Shown: positions 10,851 to 22,634 of the stretch, piece by piece
How the letters are laid out: every line of letters begins with the position of its first letter
Position numbering within the stretch: the stretch's first letter is position 1
Assembly (NCBI GenBank): GCA_021442155.1
Contig: CM038215.1
Span: forward strand, 210,546,982-210,610,981
From: Cymbidium sinense
Taxonomy: Eukaryota; Streptophyta; Magnoliopsida; Asparagales; Orchidaceae
Reading direction: 5' to 3'
DNA: 64,000 nt
Made by a program: the position numbers and the translations under genes
Notes under the pieces: generated by a model
Seen by the model: only the letters and a program-made list of their open reading frames with translations
What the model was told of the DNA's origin: nothing
Databases searched by the model: none

Positions 10851-12860
10851 AAGCTCTTGAAAGAAGGAGGCATAAAACCCTTTGGATATTGGATAACATT
10901 GAATTTCTCTAGGTAGGATCTACCCTTTGGAATGGATGAACAACCTCAGCTTGCACCAGTGCTTCTCTCACTTGTTGTTTAACCATGAGTTAAATAACTT
11001 TCTCTTATACGAAGGTACTATCCACTACCTTCCTATATAAGTTAGTGCTACCCTGCTCTACTAGAGGTGAAGTCTTGGCTTGATCTAGGACATGCAATAA
11101 CTCAGGTTGACCAATCTCCACAATAGTAAGATGTGCTTTTGGGGCTTGATTTTGAAGTGCTAGACTGCTAACAAATCTTCAAGTCTCTTTCCCATCCTGC
11201 CAATCTGCTCATCCTTTTGTTTGAGTTGTTAAAGGTGGTGTTGGGTCGAATAGGTATCATCTTCAACCACAACACCTTCCAAGCTATGTTGATCCTGAAA
11301 GAGGGAACCCCTAGTTTCAACCATATGCACCTCTGCTGAGTCTCCCAATAAATCATCTTCATTGGGATCAAAGCTAACCTTTTTTTCCTCAAGGTCAGAC
11401 TAAGCATACCCTAGGATTTCCTTCTTCTCAATGAGATACTATGCTGTGATGTCATCAGGAGTCATGGCACAAATGATGATGTAGGATGGTGGAGGATCAT
11501 GTTCATGAATAAAGATACATCGACCTCCCTTGAAGCTAACCTTGGCTACACTCCTTTGGAGGATACAAGCTCACAACTATCACCTGATGTGGGTGGAGTG
11601 CTACTCCTGGGAAGATCTATTGCCATGGGGACAATAGTACTATCTCCTTCTCCCTCTGCTGCTGTTATGTCCATGATTTGCTGAGGTGGTGGTGGTGATG
11701 GCACAATTACAATTCTATGGGGTCATCACTCCCTCTTCACCACAAGCGAGAGGTCGAGAGCTCGCCTCACCTGGCCGTGTAGATAAAATGGGATCTCTTG
11801 GCCATAGTAGGATCACCAGTGGGGCTTTCTTTTCCCTCGATGCTGCCTTCATGGATTTAGATGGAATTGTAGAAGATGGAACTTGCACTAGAGATGGAGA
11901 TGTGGAGTAGAGTTGTGTGATGGAGGCAACACTGACTCTCTTTGTGCGGGGGCTCTCCTCTTGTGATGGGTGGTACCAGTCAATAGAATACTATCAGTAT
12001 GAGTGTGGGTACATCGATGAGATGAGAGGGATTGTATGCAGCATCATACCTTTCTCTCTAGTAACATGAACGATGCCGGGCCTCTCTCGGAATATGCTTA
12101 CCTATACGAGGGATGATATTAGATCAAATTGGGCTTTGGACTCGACGTCCGTAAGCCCAACTTCCAACTAACAAAACTATCCTAATGTCAGCATATGACC
12201 TCCTCCTATCTCAGATAGGTGCTTCAAAATAAACTTCTAGTGGAGGTGACACTGTGATCCTCCTAACATCTTCCTCTCAATCGAAACCGGAAAGAGGATG
12301 TAACTTATTCTAAGTGGGTAAAGGGGAGACTACTCTGGGTGACTCCTTTACTATAGTGTGAGACAATGTCTCCAAATCCTTGGCAATGCGCACATGATGC
12401 TGCTTGATCTTATGGCATCTATTACGGTGTTGAGTTCTGCTGGGAGCATCAGTATGAGAACTAGATCCTATCTTAAAAGCAGAGGAGACTATCCCTGAAG
12501 CTAGGGTAGCCTTCCCCTTGGAGGAAGCCAGTGAGTGGGTACTAGCTCGTGCTGGGGTAGTGACGAGAACAAATGAACATACGGGCACTAAAATTGCAAC
12601 TACTGCAGGAACTTCTACAACCTTCCTCTTCAGTGAGGAAACTCAAAATTTAAAGGCATCTCAATATGGATGATAGGCTTATGCCCATACACCATATTCT
12701 TACTGACAGTTGTAAGGGTTGCCCCCTCACAAGTGATCCTGGCCCCCTCAAATCCTTGGCTAAAGTGTATCAGATGGGAAAAGTTAGTTTGAGGGAGGCT
12801 GGCCCGATCCAAAGCCAAATCCATCCCAAAAGGGAAAGATTTGGGAGAAGCTAATTGAAA
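10851..12860 (-). pseudogene. Upstream gag / ORF1-like region of element 1, function unknown
   Basis: The region lies between the leader and the gag capsid domain. Open pieces on the minus strand include 12630-12824 (MDLALDRASLPQTNFSHLIH) and 12310-12588, rich in Ser, Thr and basic residues. The first piece matches element 2 near 28860-28920, where another frame reads VDLAMDQAILT, so the stretch was once coding in both. Ogre-like elements often carry an extra ORF before gag, and this could be one (inference). No named domain is recognised. Stops and indels are frequent. Confidence 0.4.
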
Positions 12861-12939
12861 TTGAGTTGAAATTCTGCAATTTTTGAAAATAAACTCAAAT
12901 TAAATCCTTTACTTTTGTATTCTACTTCAATTTTAATTT

Positions 12940-15050
12940 AGAGTTTGAACCCACACTCAGCAATTTGAATATATTAAGTGGGGCTCATTTTAGGAGAGAG
13001 ATTTTGAATGAATTGGAGGACAGATTTTTGAGTTTAGAATCCATTTTCAACAAATTTGTGTATATTGAAAATGAGTTCAAATATTTTGAAGAGATTTTTG
13101 ATGCTTCCATTGGTTCATATTTGAATTTGATTTTTATGTTTGGGGACCCTTTATTTAACAAATTTGAGTATGTTAAATAGAGGGTCAATTGATTTTTGTT
13201 TTGGATTTGATTTTGGGATTTACTCATTTAGCAAATTTGGGTATGCTAAGTTAGATGTTTGAAAATAATTTTTTTCTTTTGCTTGTTTGCTCATGATGTG
13301 AATCATGTGTGAATTTAGAAATGGAAACTTTACTTAGCAAATTTGTGTATGCTAAGTAAAACCCATATTTAATCTTTTATTTTTCTTTTTCTTTTTTTTT
13401 TATTTTGAAAAATGGGATGTTTATTTAGCAAATTTGTGTATGTTAAATAAAAACCCAAGTGTGTTTGATTTTTGTTCTTTTGAAAATGGGATCTTTACTT
13501 AGCAAATTTGTGTATGCTAAATAAAATTCCAAATGTGTTTGATTTTTGTTCTTTCTTTTTTTTTTGAAAATGGTATCTTTTCTTTAGCAAATTTGGGTAT
13601 GCTAAATAAAATTCAAATGTGTTTGATTTTTGTTCTTGATTTTTGAAAATAGGATCTTTACTTAACAAATTTGTGTATGCTAGGTAGAGTCTGATTGTGT
13701 TTTGTTTTTTGTTTTGATTTTTGAAAATATGATCTTTCCTTAGCAAATTTGTGTATGCTAGGTAAAGTCCAATATGTTTGATTTTTATTTTGGTTTTGTG
13801 TTATTTTTGAAAAGGAGGGATTTCTATTTAACAAATGTGGTATGTTAAATGGAATCCAATTTATTTTTTCAATTATTCTTTTGAAAGATGAAACTCTCAT
13901 TTGACAAATTTGGGTATGTCAAACGGAATTCCAATGTATTTTGAATTTTATGATTTTTGCAAAGAACATTTCTATTTAACAAATTTGGGTATGTAAAATG
14001 GAAGTAAATCATGTTTTATTTTTCAAAGATGAAATTTTTGTGTGATATTTCTTTTTGAAAAGATGATTTTTTATTTTGTTTGAAAATGAAATCTTCATTC
14101 CATAAATTTGGGTATATTGAATGAGGATGTTCATATGTGCTTTTTGAAAAGATGATTTTTGATTTTGTTTGAAAATGGAATCTTCATTCAATAAATTTTG
14201 GTATATTGAATGAGGATGTTCATTTGTGCTTTTTGAAAGGATGATTTTTTATTTTTTTTGAAAATGAAATCTTCATTCAATAAATTTGGGTATATTGAAT
14301 GAGGTTGTTCATTTGTGCTTTTCAAAAGGATGATTTTTGATTTTATTTGAAAATAAAATCTTCATTCAATAAATTTGGGTATATTGAATGAGGATGTTCA
14401 TTTGTGCTTTTAGAAAGATGGTTTTGATTTTATTTGGAAATAAAACCTTCATTTAATAAAGTTGGGCATATTGAATGAGGAAGTTCATATGTGCTTTTTG
14501 AAAAGATGATTTTTGAATTTGTTTGAAAATGAAATATTCATTCAATAAATTTAGTTATATTGAATGAGGATGTTCATTTGTGCTTTTTGAAAGGATGATT
14601 TTTAATATTGTTTGAAAATGAAATCTTCATTCAATAAATTTGGGTATATTGAATGAGGATGTTCATATGTGCTTTTTGAAAGATGATTTTTATTTCTATT
14701 TTGACTTTGAAAATATCCTACATGTAACAATCTTGAAGATTGTTAGATGAGGTTAAGTTATGAAACTTTTTATGCAAATATTTTATTGTATGAATTTTGG
14801 AAAAGTGTCTTTGAAAAGTGATATTTTTATAAAGGATTTATTCTTCTTTATTTTTGGAATGAGCTTTTACCTTACCATAAATATAGTAAGAAAAAGGTCT
14901 TTAGCCATCTCATTATTAATTTTTATTTTCACCTATTGGGGGACCCAATAGTGGTTTTAAGACCTACAGGGTGTGAGGTCCTAAAACCTAAAGGATGTTG
15001 GCTAGCTTAGCTTAAGAATGAAATAAGCTAAGTGCCAACAAAAAAATAAT
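12940..15050 (-). ncRNA. Hairpin array in the 5' leader of element 1
   Basis: About 19 units between 13042 and 14660 share the loop AATTTGGGTA/AATTTGTGTA (UACCCAAAUU in the sense RNA), enclosed by complementary arms. Arms vary together: TTAGCA with TGCTAA, TTAACA with TGTTAA, TTTGACA with TGTCAAA, and CATTCAATA with TATTGAATG. Clear examples are 13146-13185 (15-bp stem, one mismatch), 13329-13360 (11 bp, perfect) and 14363-14390 (9 bp, perfect). The last seven units repeat with a period of about 89 bp. Closer to the PBS come unrelated hairpins at 14725-14745, 14933-14951, 14953-14988 (12 of 13 pairs) and 14996-15040. It is not a gene of its own; it is read as structured leader RNA. Confidence 0.75.
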
Positions 15051-15132
15051 ACTCTCGAGCTCATATGAAATATAAATCCACTATCGATACTTGGAGACAA
15101 CGATCATTTACCAAAGATGGAGAGAGAAACTT

Positions 15133-15150
15133 TCCCTAGTGGAGTCACCA
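15133..15150 (-). other. Candidate primer-binding site of element 1
   Basis: The plus strand reads TCCCTAGTGGAGTCACCA, so the element strand starts TGGTGACTCC, as expected for pairing to a tRNA 3' CCA end. Element 2 has TCCCCGACGGAGTCACCA at 29413-29430 and element 3 has TCCCCAACGGAGTCGCTA at 40010-40027. All three are followed, 10-13 bases on, by the inferred LTR edge. The primer tRNA was not identified. The spacing to the LTR is longer than the few bases usual in most families. Confidence 0.65.
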
Positions 15151-15161
15151 GATAGATACTA

Positions 15162-18100
15162 TGGTGTTTTTCTTTTTTTGATGAGAATATGATATGGGAC
15201 ACAACGCAAATCTATAAATGTGCCCATTAGGGTGATCAGGTGTGACATTAAGGAATGATGTACTATATCGAGAAAAAGTCACCATCCTACAATGGACCAA
15301 ATCACCTAATAAGGACTCAAAAGGATAATGGGTCTTCGAATGTGCCAGAGATCTTTCCCCTACTTTACAGGGAAAAGTAAAGTAGGGTTTATTTTAAACT
15401 GGGTTCATTAAGTTTCATATGGAGGCAAGCCCTCATAGTTAATTACATCCTAAGGAAAATGATCATTATCTCCAAAGATTTCAAAGATAGGACTATCAAT
15501 AAATTGGTTATTTTTGGAAAATCAAGTGGGATTGATCAAAAGGAGGGAGTTATTATCCAAACCAAAAGAGATGAGTAAGGGATGCTCATGATACTAGAAA
15601 ACCTAGTGAGTATCCCAAACTATCTTATGGTTAGGCTTTATATTTTTAAAATTAAGGATAATTATGTATTTGAGTTAAATTTTTATTAGAAATCTAAGGC
15701 TTATAATTCCACGACACAAGATCATGGAAATGCAGAGGTGAGGGTTTATATGCTTGGCAAGGAAAAAACTACCCTCAAATCTAGAGCTTTGGTGAGGGCC
15801 AAAGCATGACCTAAATCTAAGGCAAAAAAGGGGGTATATGATTCACCTCCCTAAGAAAGAATAAACCACTCAACTATTGGACATACAACCGCTTGGGGGT
15901 GGCCACCAACTAACTCCTCTATGATTTTAAATACCTATAGACAAGTCTTATGCTTTGCAAGATAGCTAGGCTATTATTTATTTAGAAAGGAGACTAAATC
16001 CTTAAACATACTCCCTAAGAGACTAGATCATGAAGGGCATGAATAATGACTTAATCTAATGCAAATTTTGTTAAGTTTTATTTTGATTTTTGGACATTAT
16101 TATTTGACACAGGCTATGGGATTTCACATGCCTAATGCATGAGAAGATTGGTTATGGGCCAAAATCAAAAAGAAGGAGATGTGTTTCCACCATGGCTCTC
16201 AAAGGTCAATCCATTTTCTCTAGCAAAGGTAGAAGCCCTCCATTAGTAAGAGTGAGATAATATGATTTATGCATGATGTGAACATATAACATCTAGCTAA
16301 GGGGTTGTTAAATCTTTTATTATCTTGATTTTTGTCCTAGGATTTAGGTGAGATCATGAGTTATTTAATTTAATTTTAAGTTGATTAATTAGATAGAAAA
16401 TTTATTTTTCCCTAAGAGCCTAATCCCATCCAGGTCGTTCACCAAACAATGAAGAAACTAGGAAGATCATACCATCTAATTGCGCAATCAAAAATAACGT
16501 ATCAATCAATTTATAAAATTAGTGCAAAAGAATAAGATTTTTTATCAAGCTCCACCGCACAAATCCAAAAAGGAAAATGGGTAGCCGAGCTCTATCCTTA
16601 TACAACCCGGATTACAAATGAATAATTACAACTTAGAAGGAATTTATGTTATGGGGGTCTTCATCATCCATTCTTTATTTCTATCTTTCTTCATTTCTTT
16701 CTTCATTTCTTTCTTTCTTTTGGTTGGTCGGGATATGATTGCTCCAAGGCTTCACATGGTGCATAAGACTTGGTCTTATGACCAATGTTCATCTTAATCT
16801 CCCATAACATTCATCCCAAATCTTAATTACAAAAATTATATCAAAATTGAAAAGATAAATCTAACTAAACTTGCAAAATATATATTAGCTAAACATACCA
16901 CACAACCCAAGGAGTTATAGGAATAATTTGGACTTAGCACCCCACACATGGGTAACCAAGTCCACATATCCTAGTTTGTATTATGCTTAGGGTATAAGCA
17001 ATCTGCACAACAAAAGTATTTATAATTACATTACAGCACCCCTTAAGCATAATTCCCTGCAGAAGATGTGATTAGGCTAAGATCTCCCTATGATCTAGAC
17101 TAAGCACATGCACCCAAACATCAAGTCTAAAACATTATATCACAACAAAAAATTAGGCATCAAACTATGCACCGCCCTAACATAGAGCTAGAAATGGTGA
17201 CTTAACCTAATGTGTGTGTCATTTAAGGCTTGTGTGGCAGGTCTTAGCTAGGCTTTAGGGTTGAAATTTCCTAAGTGTAAGGGATTCAATTTAAAGGGTG
17301 GTTTCATTTGAAGTGATTTAGTTGACTTGTCAATTTTATTTGATGATTTGATTTGGTTTGAATGAACCTACATTTAATTACTAAATGTTGTAAAGAGAAG
17401 AAAAGAGAAGAGAACTTCTCTTTCATCCCTACCTTAAGTAATTTCTAAGGTAGATTCATTAATGATTTTTCTTTAGTGAATATTTTATTATGTGTTTTAA
17501 TTAACCCTAAGTTTATATTTGCTCTAAAGAAACCTATTCAATAAGAAAGGCATCTTAGGACTAGTTAAGGTTAATTACTATCACATAACACACAACCATT
17601 TATTTCTTTCCAACATGTATACCTTGCATATGAATAATCCTAAGCATATCCATACATGCAATGCAAATCTTAGCACACCTTAATGATGAATGCAAAGAGA
17701 TGTTGTTCAATAAAATTTGGATATTCTATGAATGCATATTTTTATTAAGTAGAAAAGAGGGACTCTTTTATCCATTAATTAAATGCACATCCACATGTAT
17801 AAAAAATATAGGTGAGTACGATGCCATTGCTTTCTACACCAGTGTAAGGTACAAGACCTACTTGGGGCTACTTAAAACCTCACAACCCCAGGATATCCAG
17901 ACTAAAATACCACTTTTCTTAAATACATATAAATGTATAAAAAAACAAATGGATGAAGAATCATGTAAAAGATTTTTGTTTGATTTGGTTGTGTAATTTA
18001 CATGTGTAAATGTGAAGATCCTTCTTAAGTCATAACATAGAAGTACATAGGAATATATTTAAGCAAGTTTTATGTTCTTTTGAAATGAACTATACACTTT

Positions 18101-21100
18101 ACAAATTCTATTCAAATCCATGTTAAGAGAAGAGAAGAAAATCACATAATACACATCTTATGCTATAATCACATGCAAGCTTATAAGTACTTATAAGTAG
18201 CATCACTTCACTTATAATCTTTGATTTATAGGTTTTAAAAATACTTTTTAGTTTAATGGTGATAATAACCACTCATATTCTTAACTTTAGCCAACACATG
18301 CAATTTGACATAAAAGAAAATATTTTATTTAATTGATTAAAAGATATGAATGCATGACTTCATATGGAAAATAACATTTAGCATGCTTGGAAAGAAATAA
18401 AGTGATGCAAGCATATGACTTCATTTACCCTAAATAATTCTAAAGACAATCCTATGAAATAAGATCACTTAAAGAATTAAAATTCTTTAAGAATATTTTT
18501 ATTTTTGGATTTGATTTGATATTTAAAAAGGGGAAAAGAGTTTACTGGCCTAACCTATTTCCCACATGTGTGGATTGGTTTAGTTTAATCTTAGAATAAT
18601 AAGGTTGATTTTATGTTTTATTTAGGTTAAGGTGTGAATTAATTCCATTAATTACCCCTTACTTATAGAACTTTAACTTAATTTATTCAAGTAATTATGA
18701 GCCAATATAGGATATGCAACCACATAGAATTTAATCAGCAATGCACCTAAGAAATAAAGGGATCTAATGAAATTTATTTATAATTATTTATTAATTAAGC
18801 TAAAGAGTTTAACTAAATACTTTCATAACCATCCTACACATATAGTTTGAATATAATTTTTTTTGAAGTCTCTTAGGTTATTGAACACCTAAGAGTCTAC
18901 GCAAGAATAAGTGATTAAATTTAGAGTGGTTTAGTTAATTAGATCATTTAATGAAGTGATTAAATCATTAATCAATTTGTAAATTAATTAAGTCTTTATC
19001 CAAATGAAATAAACTTAGGGGAAAAGATTTGAAAAGAAATCCTAATCTCATTCCCTAAGTTCATTCACTATTTAATGATGATTAGCAAGCTTAATTAATG
19101 AATTTATCACTATTTAATAGGTTAATTAATCATTTAATTAATTAAGAGATTGATTAAATGGTGAATCAAGCTATTCCCTTAATTAATCCAACAAAAAATT
19201 CCAACAAAATCATGGGAGGCAGAAGTCATTCCACTAATTAATCCTAGAAAGTTTGGAATTAATTGCTGAAGTAATTAATGAGTAATTAACCTAATTAAAT
19301 TTTAAATAAAACTTAAATTGAGTGAGAGTCATTGTTCAAAATAAATTGATTTTAATTTTATATTATTCCTCACTTAATTATCTTTAAAATGAACTTGAGT
19401 TTATATTTTTTGGATTTTTCTACATTTAGTTGTGAATTTTGAAAGTTTCAGCATTAAAAATAAATTAATTAGAGCTAATTAACCCCCTAATCCTGTTGGG
19501 CCATGTGGAGGCTAATGCAATGCACTGACGTGGTATGCTTTCCACATGGTATGATGGGATAGGTTAATTAAATTATCACATCCATGACTAAATCAGCCAG
19601 CAACGGACACGCTTTCTCAATGGGCTATCCAATCTAACATCGGATGGCTAGGATTAATCTCATGGTTTAGGCTTAAATTAAAAGGAGATTTATCATGATT
19701 TAATCACAACCATCCATTTCAATCATGTGGAGTGGATGGTGTATGATATATCTCCTCCCGAGCGATAAGAGACGGATGCCATCCATCGATTGTCACTCAA
19801 TCCGAGCTCAATCGAGCTTGGATGGAGTTCAAACTCACCCCACACCTTCGGGGAGTCACAATCAAGGGATCCAATGGTTAAGATCTAATGGGATTATAAA
19901 TCCCATTTACAAAGGACAAAGCAAAATTCCTACTGCTACAGTTTTGAGCAATACCTCACCGGAGGCTATCACTGGTGCTTCCAACGGAGGAGGTAGCTTC
20001 ATCTAGTAGAGATGAAGCCCTGTTGAAGGTATCAAGCCTTGATTTAGGGTGGATGGCTTAGTTTTCCAAGCTCTCCTTCAATGGAAATTGGCTTTGATCA
20101 ATGTCCTCCTTCCTGTGGCTTGGTGACTTGGGAAATAACTTGATTGAGCTCGACTAGGTCCCTTGATGGTGCTTGCAAGAGTAATTTGGATTTGATGGAG
20201 AGTTGAGTGGTTTGGAATTTGGATTAGCCTCCCCTGTTTTGGCTTGAACAAAATAGAGAAGGAGAAAATGGGGGGAGCTCGGGAATGCTTGCCAAGGATT
20301 GGAGATGCTTACTCTTGATTCCTAGAGCTCAATCGAATTCAGTGCCTATGATTTGAGTGGGAATGAGGGGGAGTATATCTCCCCCTCCTTGGATCGGATG
20401 GTGAAGACTAGAAATGCCATTTTTGATCAATGGAGGAGATTGGCTGATCAATTTGGGTTGTTTGGCATCCCATGTGGTTCGTTTTAGGTAGTGGAAGGAA
20501 GGGGAGTGAGTGCCCATGTGCTAGGTGAGTGTATGGGGTGATCCAACTGTTCAATTATCATTGGAGGGGTCAATTTGGCCTTGGGTTGGGTCATGGCTGA
20601 CCAAACCCATTGGGTCATGTTCACCACCCTCTTGGTGTCCATGTGGACCACAAGAAGGATGGCAAGTGGTCTTGAGAAAGAGTATGACCAATTTGGTCAT
20701 AGGATACTCTTTGACCTAAGGGTAAAATGGTCATTTGGCCTTGATTTTGATTTGGGCAGATTTGACATGATTCAAAAATGGGTTGGGCCAAATTTTAAGT
20801 GATTTGGAGTTCATTTAGTTTTAATTGGTTCAATTTGACCCATTTAGGTCAAGATGGGTCAATTTGGATTAGGCTGACCAATTGGTCAAATTGAGTCAAA
20901 TCATGGGTTAGGTCAAGTTCAACTGATCATTTGGAGCCTATGGGTATCATTGGTTTGGTTCAATTTGATTTATATTTGGTTTTGGTTCATTTAGGTCAAA
21001 TGGGTTAAGTTGGCCAATTTGACCCATTTGACCCAATTGGGTTAGGTCATGGGTTGGTTTAGGCTTGGTTAATCATTTGAAATATATTGCAAGCTTTGGT

Positions 21101-22626
21101 TTCAATCAATTTTGGTTTGGTTTGATTTCAAGTTGATTTGACCTTTTAGGTCAAGTTGGGTTCATGGTCAATTGGGCTAGGTTGGGTCTAGTTGGCCAAT
21201 TAAAGCTTTGGTCAAGTTCAACAAGCGATTTGAAATGAATTTGACCCATTGGTTGCAATCAATTTGGCCTAGATCAAGATTTGACCTATTTTGACTTTTT
21301 ATGTCAATTTGGGTCAACTTGGGTCAAGTGGCCATTTTAGCTTGGTTTGGCTCAATTGATGGCTTGATCATGTTCATTTAGTGATTATGGATTGGTTTAG
21401 ATCAATGGTTTTAATCAATTTGGCTTATGGTGAATTTTGGCTTGTTTAGGTTTCATTTGGGCTAAGTGTTGACTTGGTCAAAGGCTAGGTTTGACTTGGT
21501 TTGACCCAATTTGAGTGATTGATCATCCTAGGATGATTGTTGTTCATAATGTGAGGCTTAGATGAGCTTAGTTTAATCCAATTTGGGTTGGATTAGAATT
21601 TAGCTCAAAAAGGTGCTTTAGGTCACTTTGGGTATAGTGAGCCTAAATGGGTCAATTGACTTGATCAAGGCTTGATTCAAGTTTGGTTGAACTCACATAT
21701 GGACTTATGATGGAAATATAAATCCAATTGCAAGTGATTTGGAGTCAAATGGGTTTTGCTTCATTTGACAATTTCAAGTCAAAACGGTGAACTTGGGTTG
21801 GACTTGCGCTAGTTTTATTTTGGTTTGGTGATTGTAGTTTGTGTTTATGTTCGGGCATGTGAGTGAAGGAATGATTGCTTGAAGAGAAAATCCAAAGGTT
21901 TGGATTGATTTGTGAATGGTTTAGCTAAGTTCAAGGATTTGACATGAAAGAGCATAAGTTGGATTTAAGTTGGATTTGGATTTTGAGTTTTGAATTAATT
22001 TTGGTCATTTTAATTTATATCTCATTTATATTTATGAATATAAATGAGGATATAAATGGGTTATGAGAATATCTTTTGAGTTAGGAGTAATGGATTTGAT
22101 TTGAGCTAAGTCCATAAGATGGAATCAAAAGGGCTTAGGAAAGATTTTGGAATTGGAATTGATCATGAATTTCAATCATTTGATTTGGATTTAATTGATT
22201 ATTTGGATTTTGGAATTGACTCGATGATTTGAGAATATCAATTGAGTTGGAATTGATTTAAGTTTTGATTTGAATTGATTCATGATTTGAGAAAATCAAT
22301 TGGTAGAAATTGATTTAAGATTTGATTTTAATTTATTTAGGATTTGAGAAAATCAATTGAGTTGAAATTGATTTAAGATTTGATTTGAATTTGAAGTTTG
22401 AAGGAGGGACGCAAGTATTTGGTTTAAGCTATAGAGTAGAAAAATTCTCCCAACACCCCTAAGGCATAACCTATTCCTATGGCTAACTTTCCTAAGTCTC
22501 AAGGGTTAGGTTAGGTGTTCATCTAATCTCTAGAAGTGTCTTAAGACTAAGGAACTCTTAGTGTTTAGAGGAGTCCTTTGTCTAAGATGGGTAAGTTGAG
22601 AGCTCACTCCAAAAGTCAAGTCAATA
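15162..22626 (-). repeat. 5' LTR of gypsy element 1 (~7.5 kb)
   Basis: The left edge is set at TGGTGTTTTT next to the PBS and the right edge at TCAATA, where identity to bases 1-549 stops. It aligns in patches with 29441-35803 and 40041-45721. Landmarks are the TATA block near 16576-16612, an AGACCT..CTTGGGGCTACTTAAA block near 17850, and a 19.5-20.0 kb block with CACGTGG-type and GACGGATGCC phrases. A 20.8-21.8 kb stretch is packed with TTTGACCCATTTGGGTCAA-like words. Open frames inside (17661-17996, 19725-20006, 20575-20802) are not conserved in the other LTRs and are treated as chance. Confidence 0.8.
16576..16612 (-). promoter_or_regulatory. Conserved TATA block, likely LTR promoter (element 1)
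   Basis: On the sense strand this reads GGGTTGTATAAGG followed by TAGAGCTCGGCTACCC. The same block occurs at 30136-30170 and 41452-41490 in the other two LTRs, while surrounding DNA has diverged much more. A TATA box with a conserved downstream GAGCTC..GCTACC fits a core promoter and transcription start, which would make the R-U5 part about 1.4 kb. No transcript evidence is available. Confidence 0.5.
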
Positions 22627-22634
22627 GTGGATAA

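Larger units (their letters stand above)
1..22626 (-). mobile_element. Giant Ty3-gypsy LTR retrotransposon, element 1 (decayed)
   Basis: This is a minus-strand element, truncated by the window edge. Seen: bases 1-549 match 22079-22626 at roughly 90% or better by eye and are the inner end of the 3' LTR and the outer end of the 5' LTR. Between them lie, in sense order, a structured leader, gag, protease, RT, RNase H and integrase remnants and a non-coding repeat region. With an LTR of about 7.5 kb and an interior of about 14.6 kb, the intact element would be near 29-30 kb. Such size and the domain order resemble the Tat/Ogre branch of plant gypsy elements (inference; no phylogeny was possible). 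Frames are broken by many stops and frameshifts, so it is non-autonomous now. Its right end abuts the RNase H of element 2 without a gap, suggesting insertion into that older copy. Confidence 0.85.

Noticed and set aside
13042..14660. CRISPR-like regularly spaced repeats
   Set aside because: The repeats are palindromic units without unique spacers in plant DNA, inside a retrotransposon leader. Both arms and loops are related from unit to unit.
17661..17996. 111-codon plus-strand open frame
   Set aside because: It lies inside an LTR on the strand opposite to the element, is AT-rich, is not kept in the two other LTRs and has no recognisable motif.
19725..20802. Several 60-93 codon plus-strand frames
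   Set aside because: They lie in the U3 part of the LTR; homologous positions in the other LTRs have stops, and there is no recognisable domain.
14996..22626. Alternative LTR left edge at TGTTGG (14996), similar at 39868
   Set aside because: TGTTGG..CAACA would make tidy ends, but a PBS-like TGGTGACTCC lies to the right of it in all three copies, and TGTTGGC pairs with GCCAACA at 15034-15040 as a hairpin. The edge at 15162 is preferred, though not proven.
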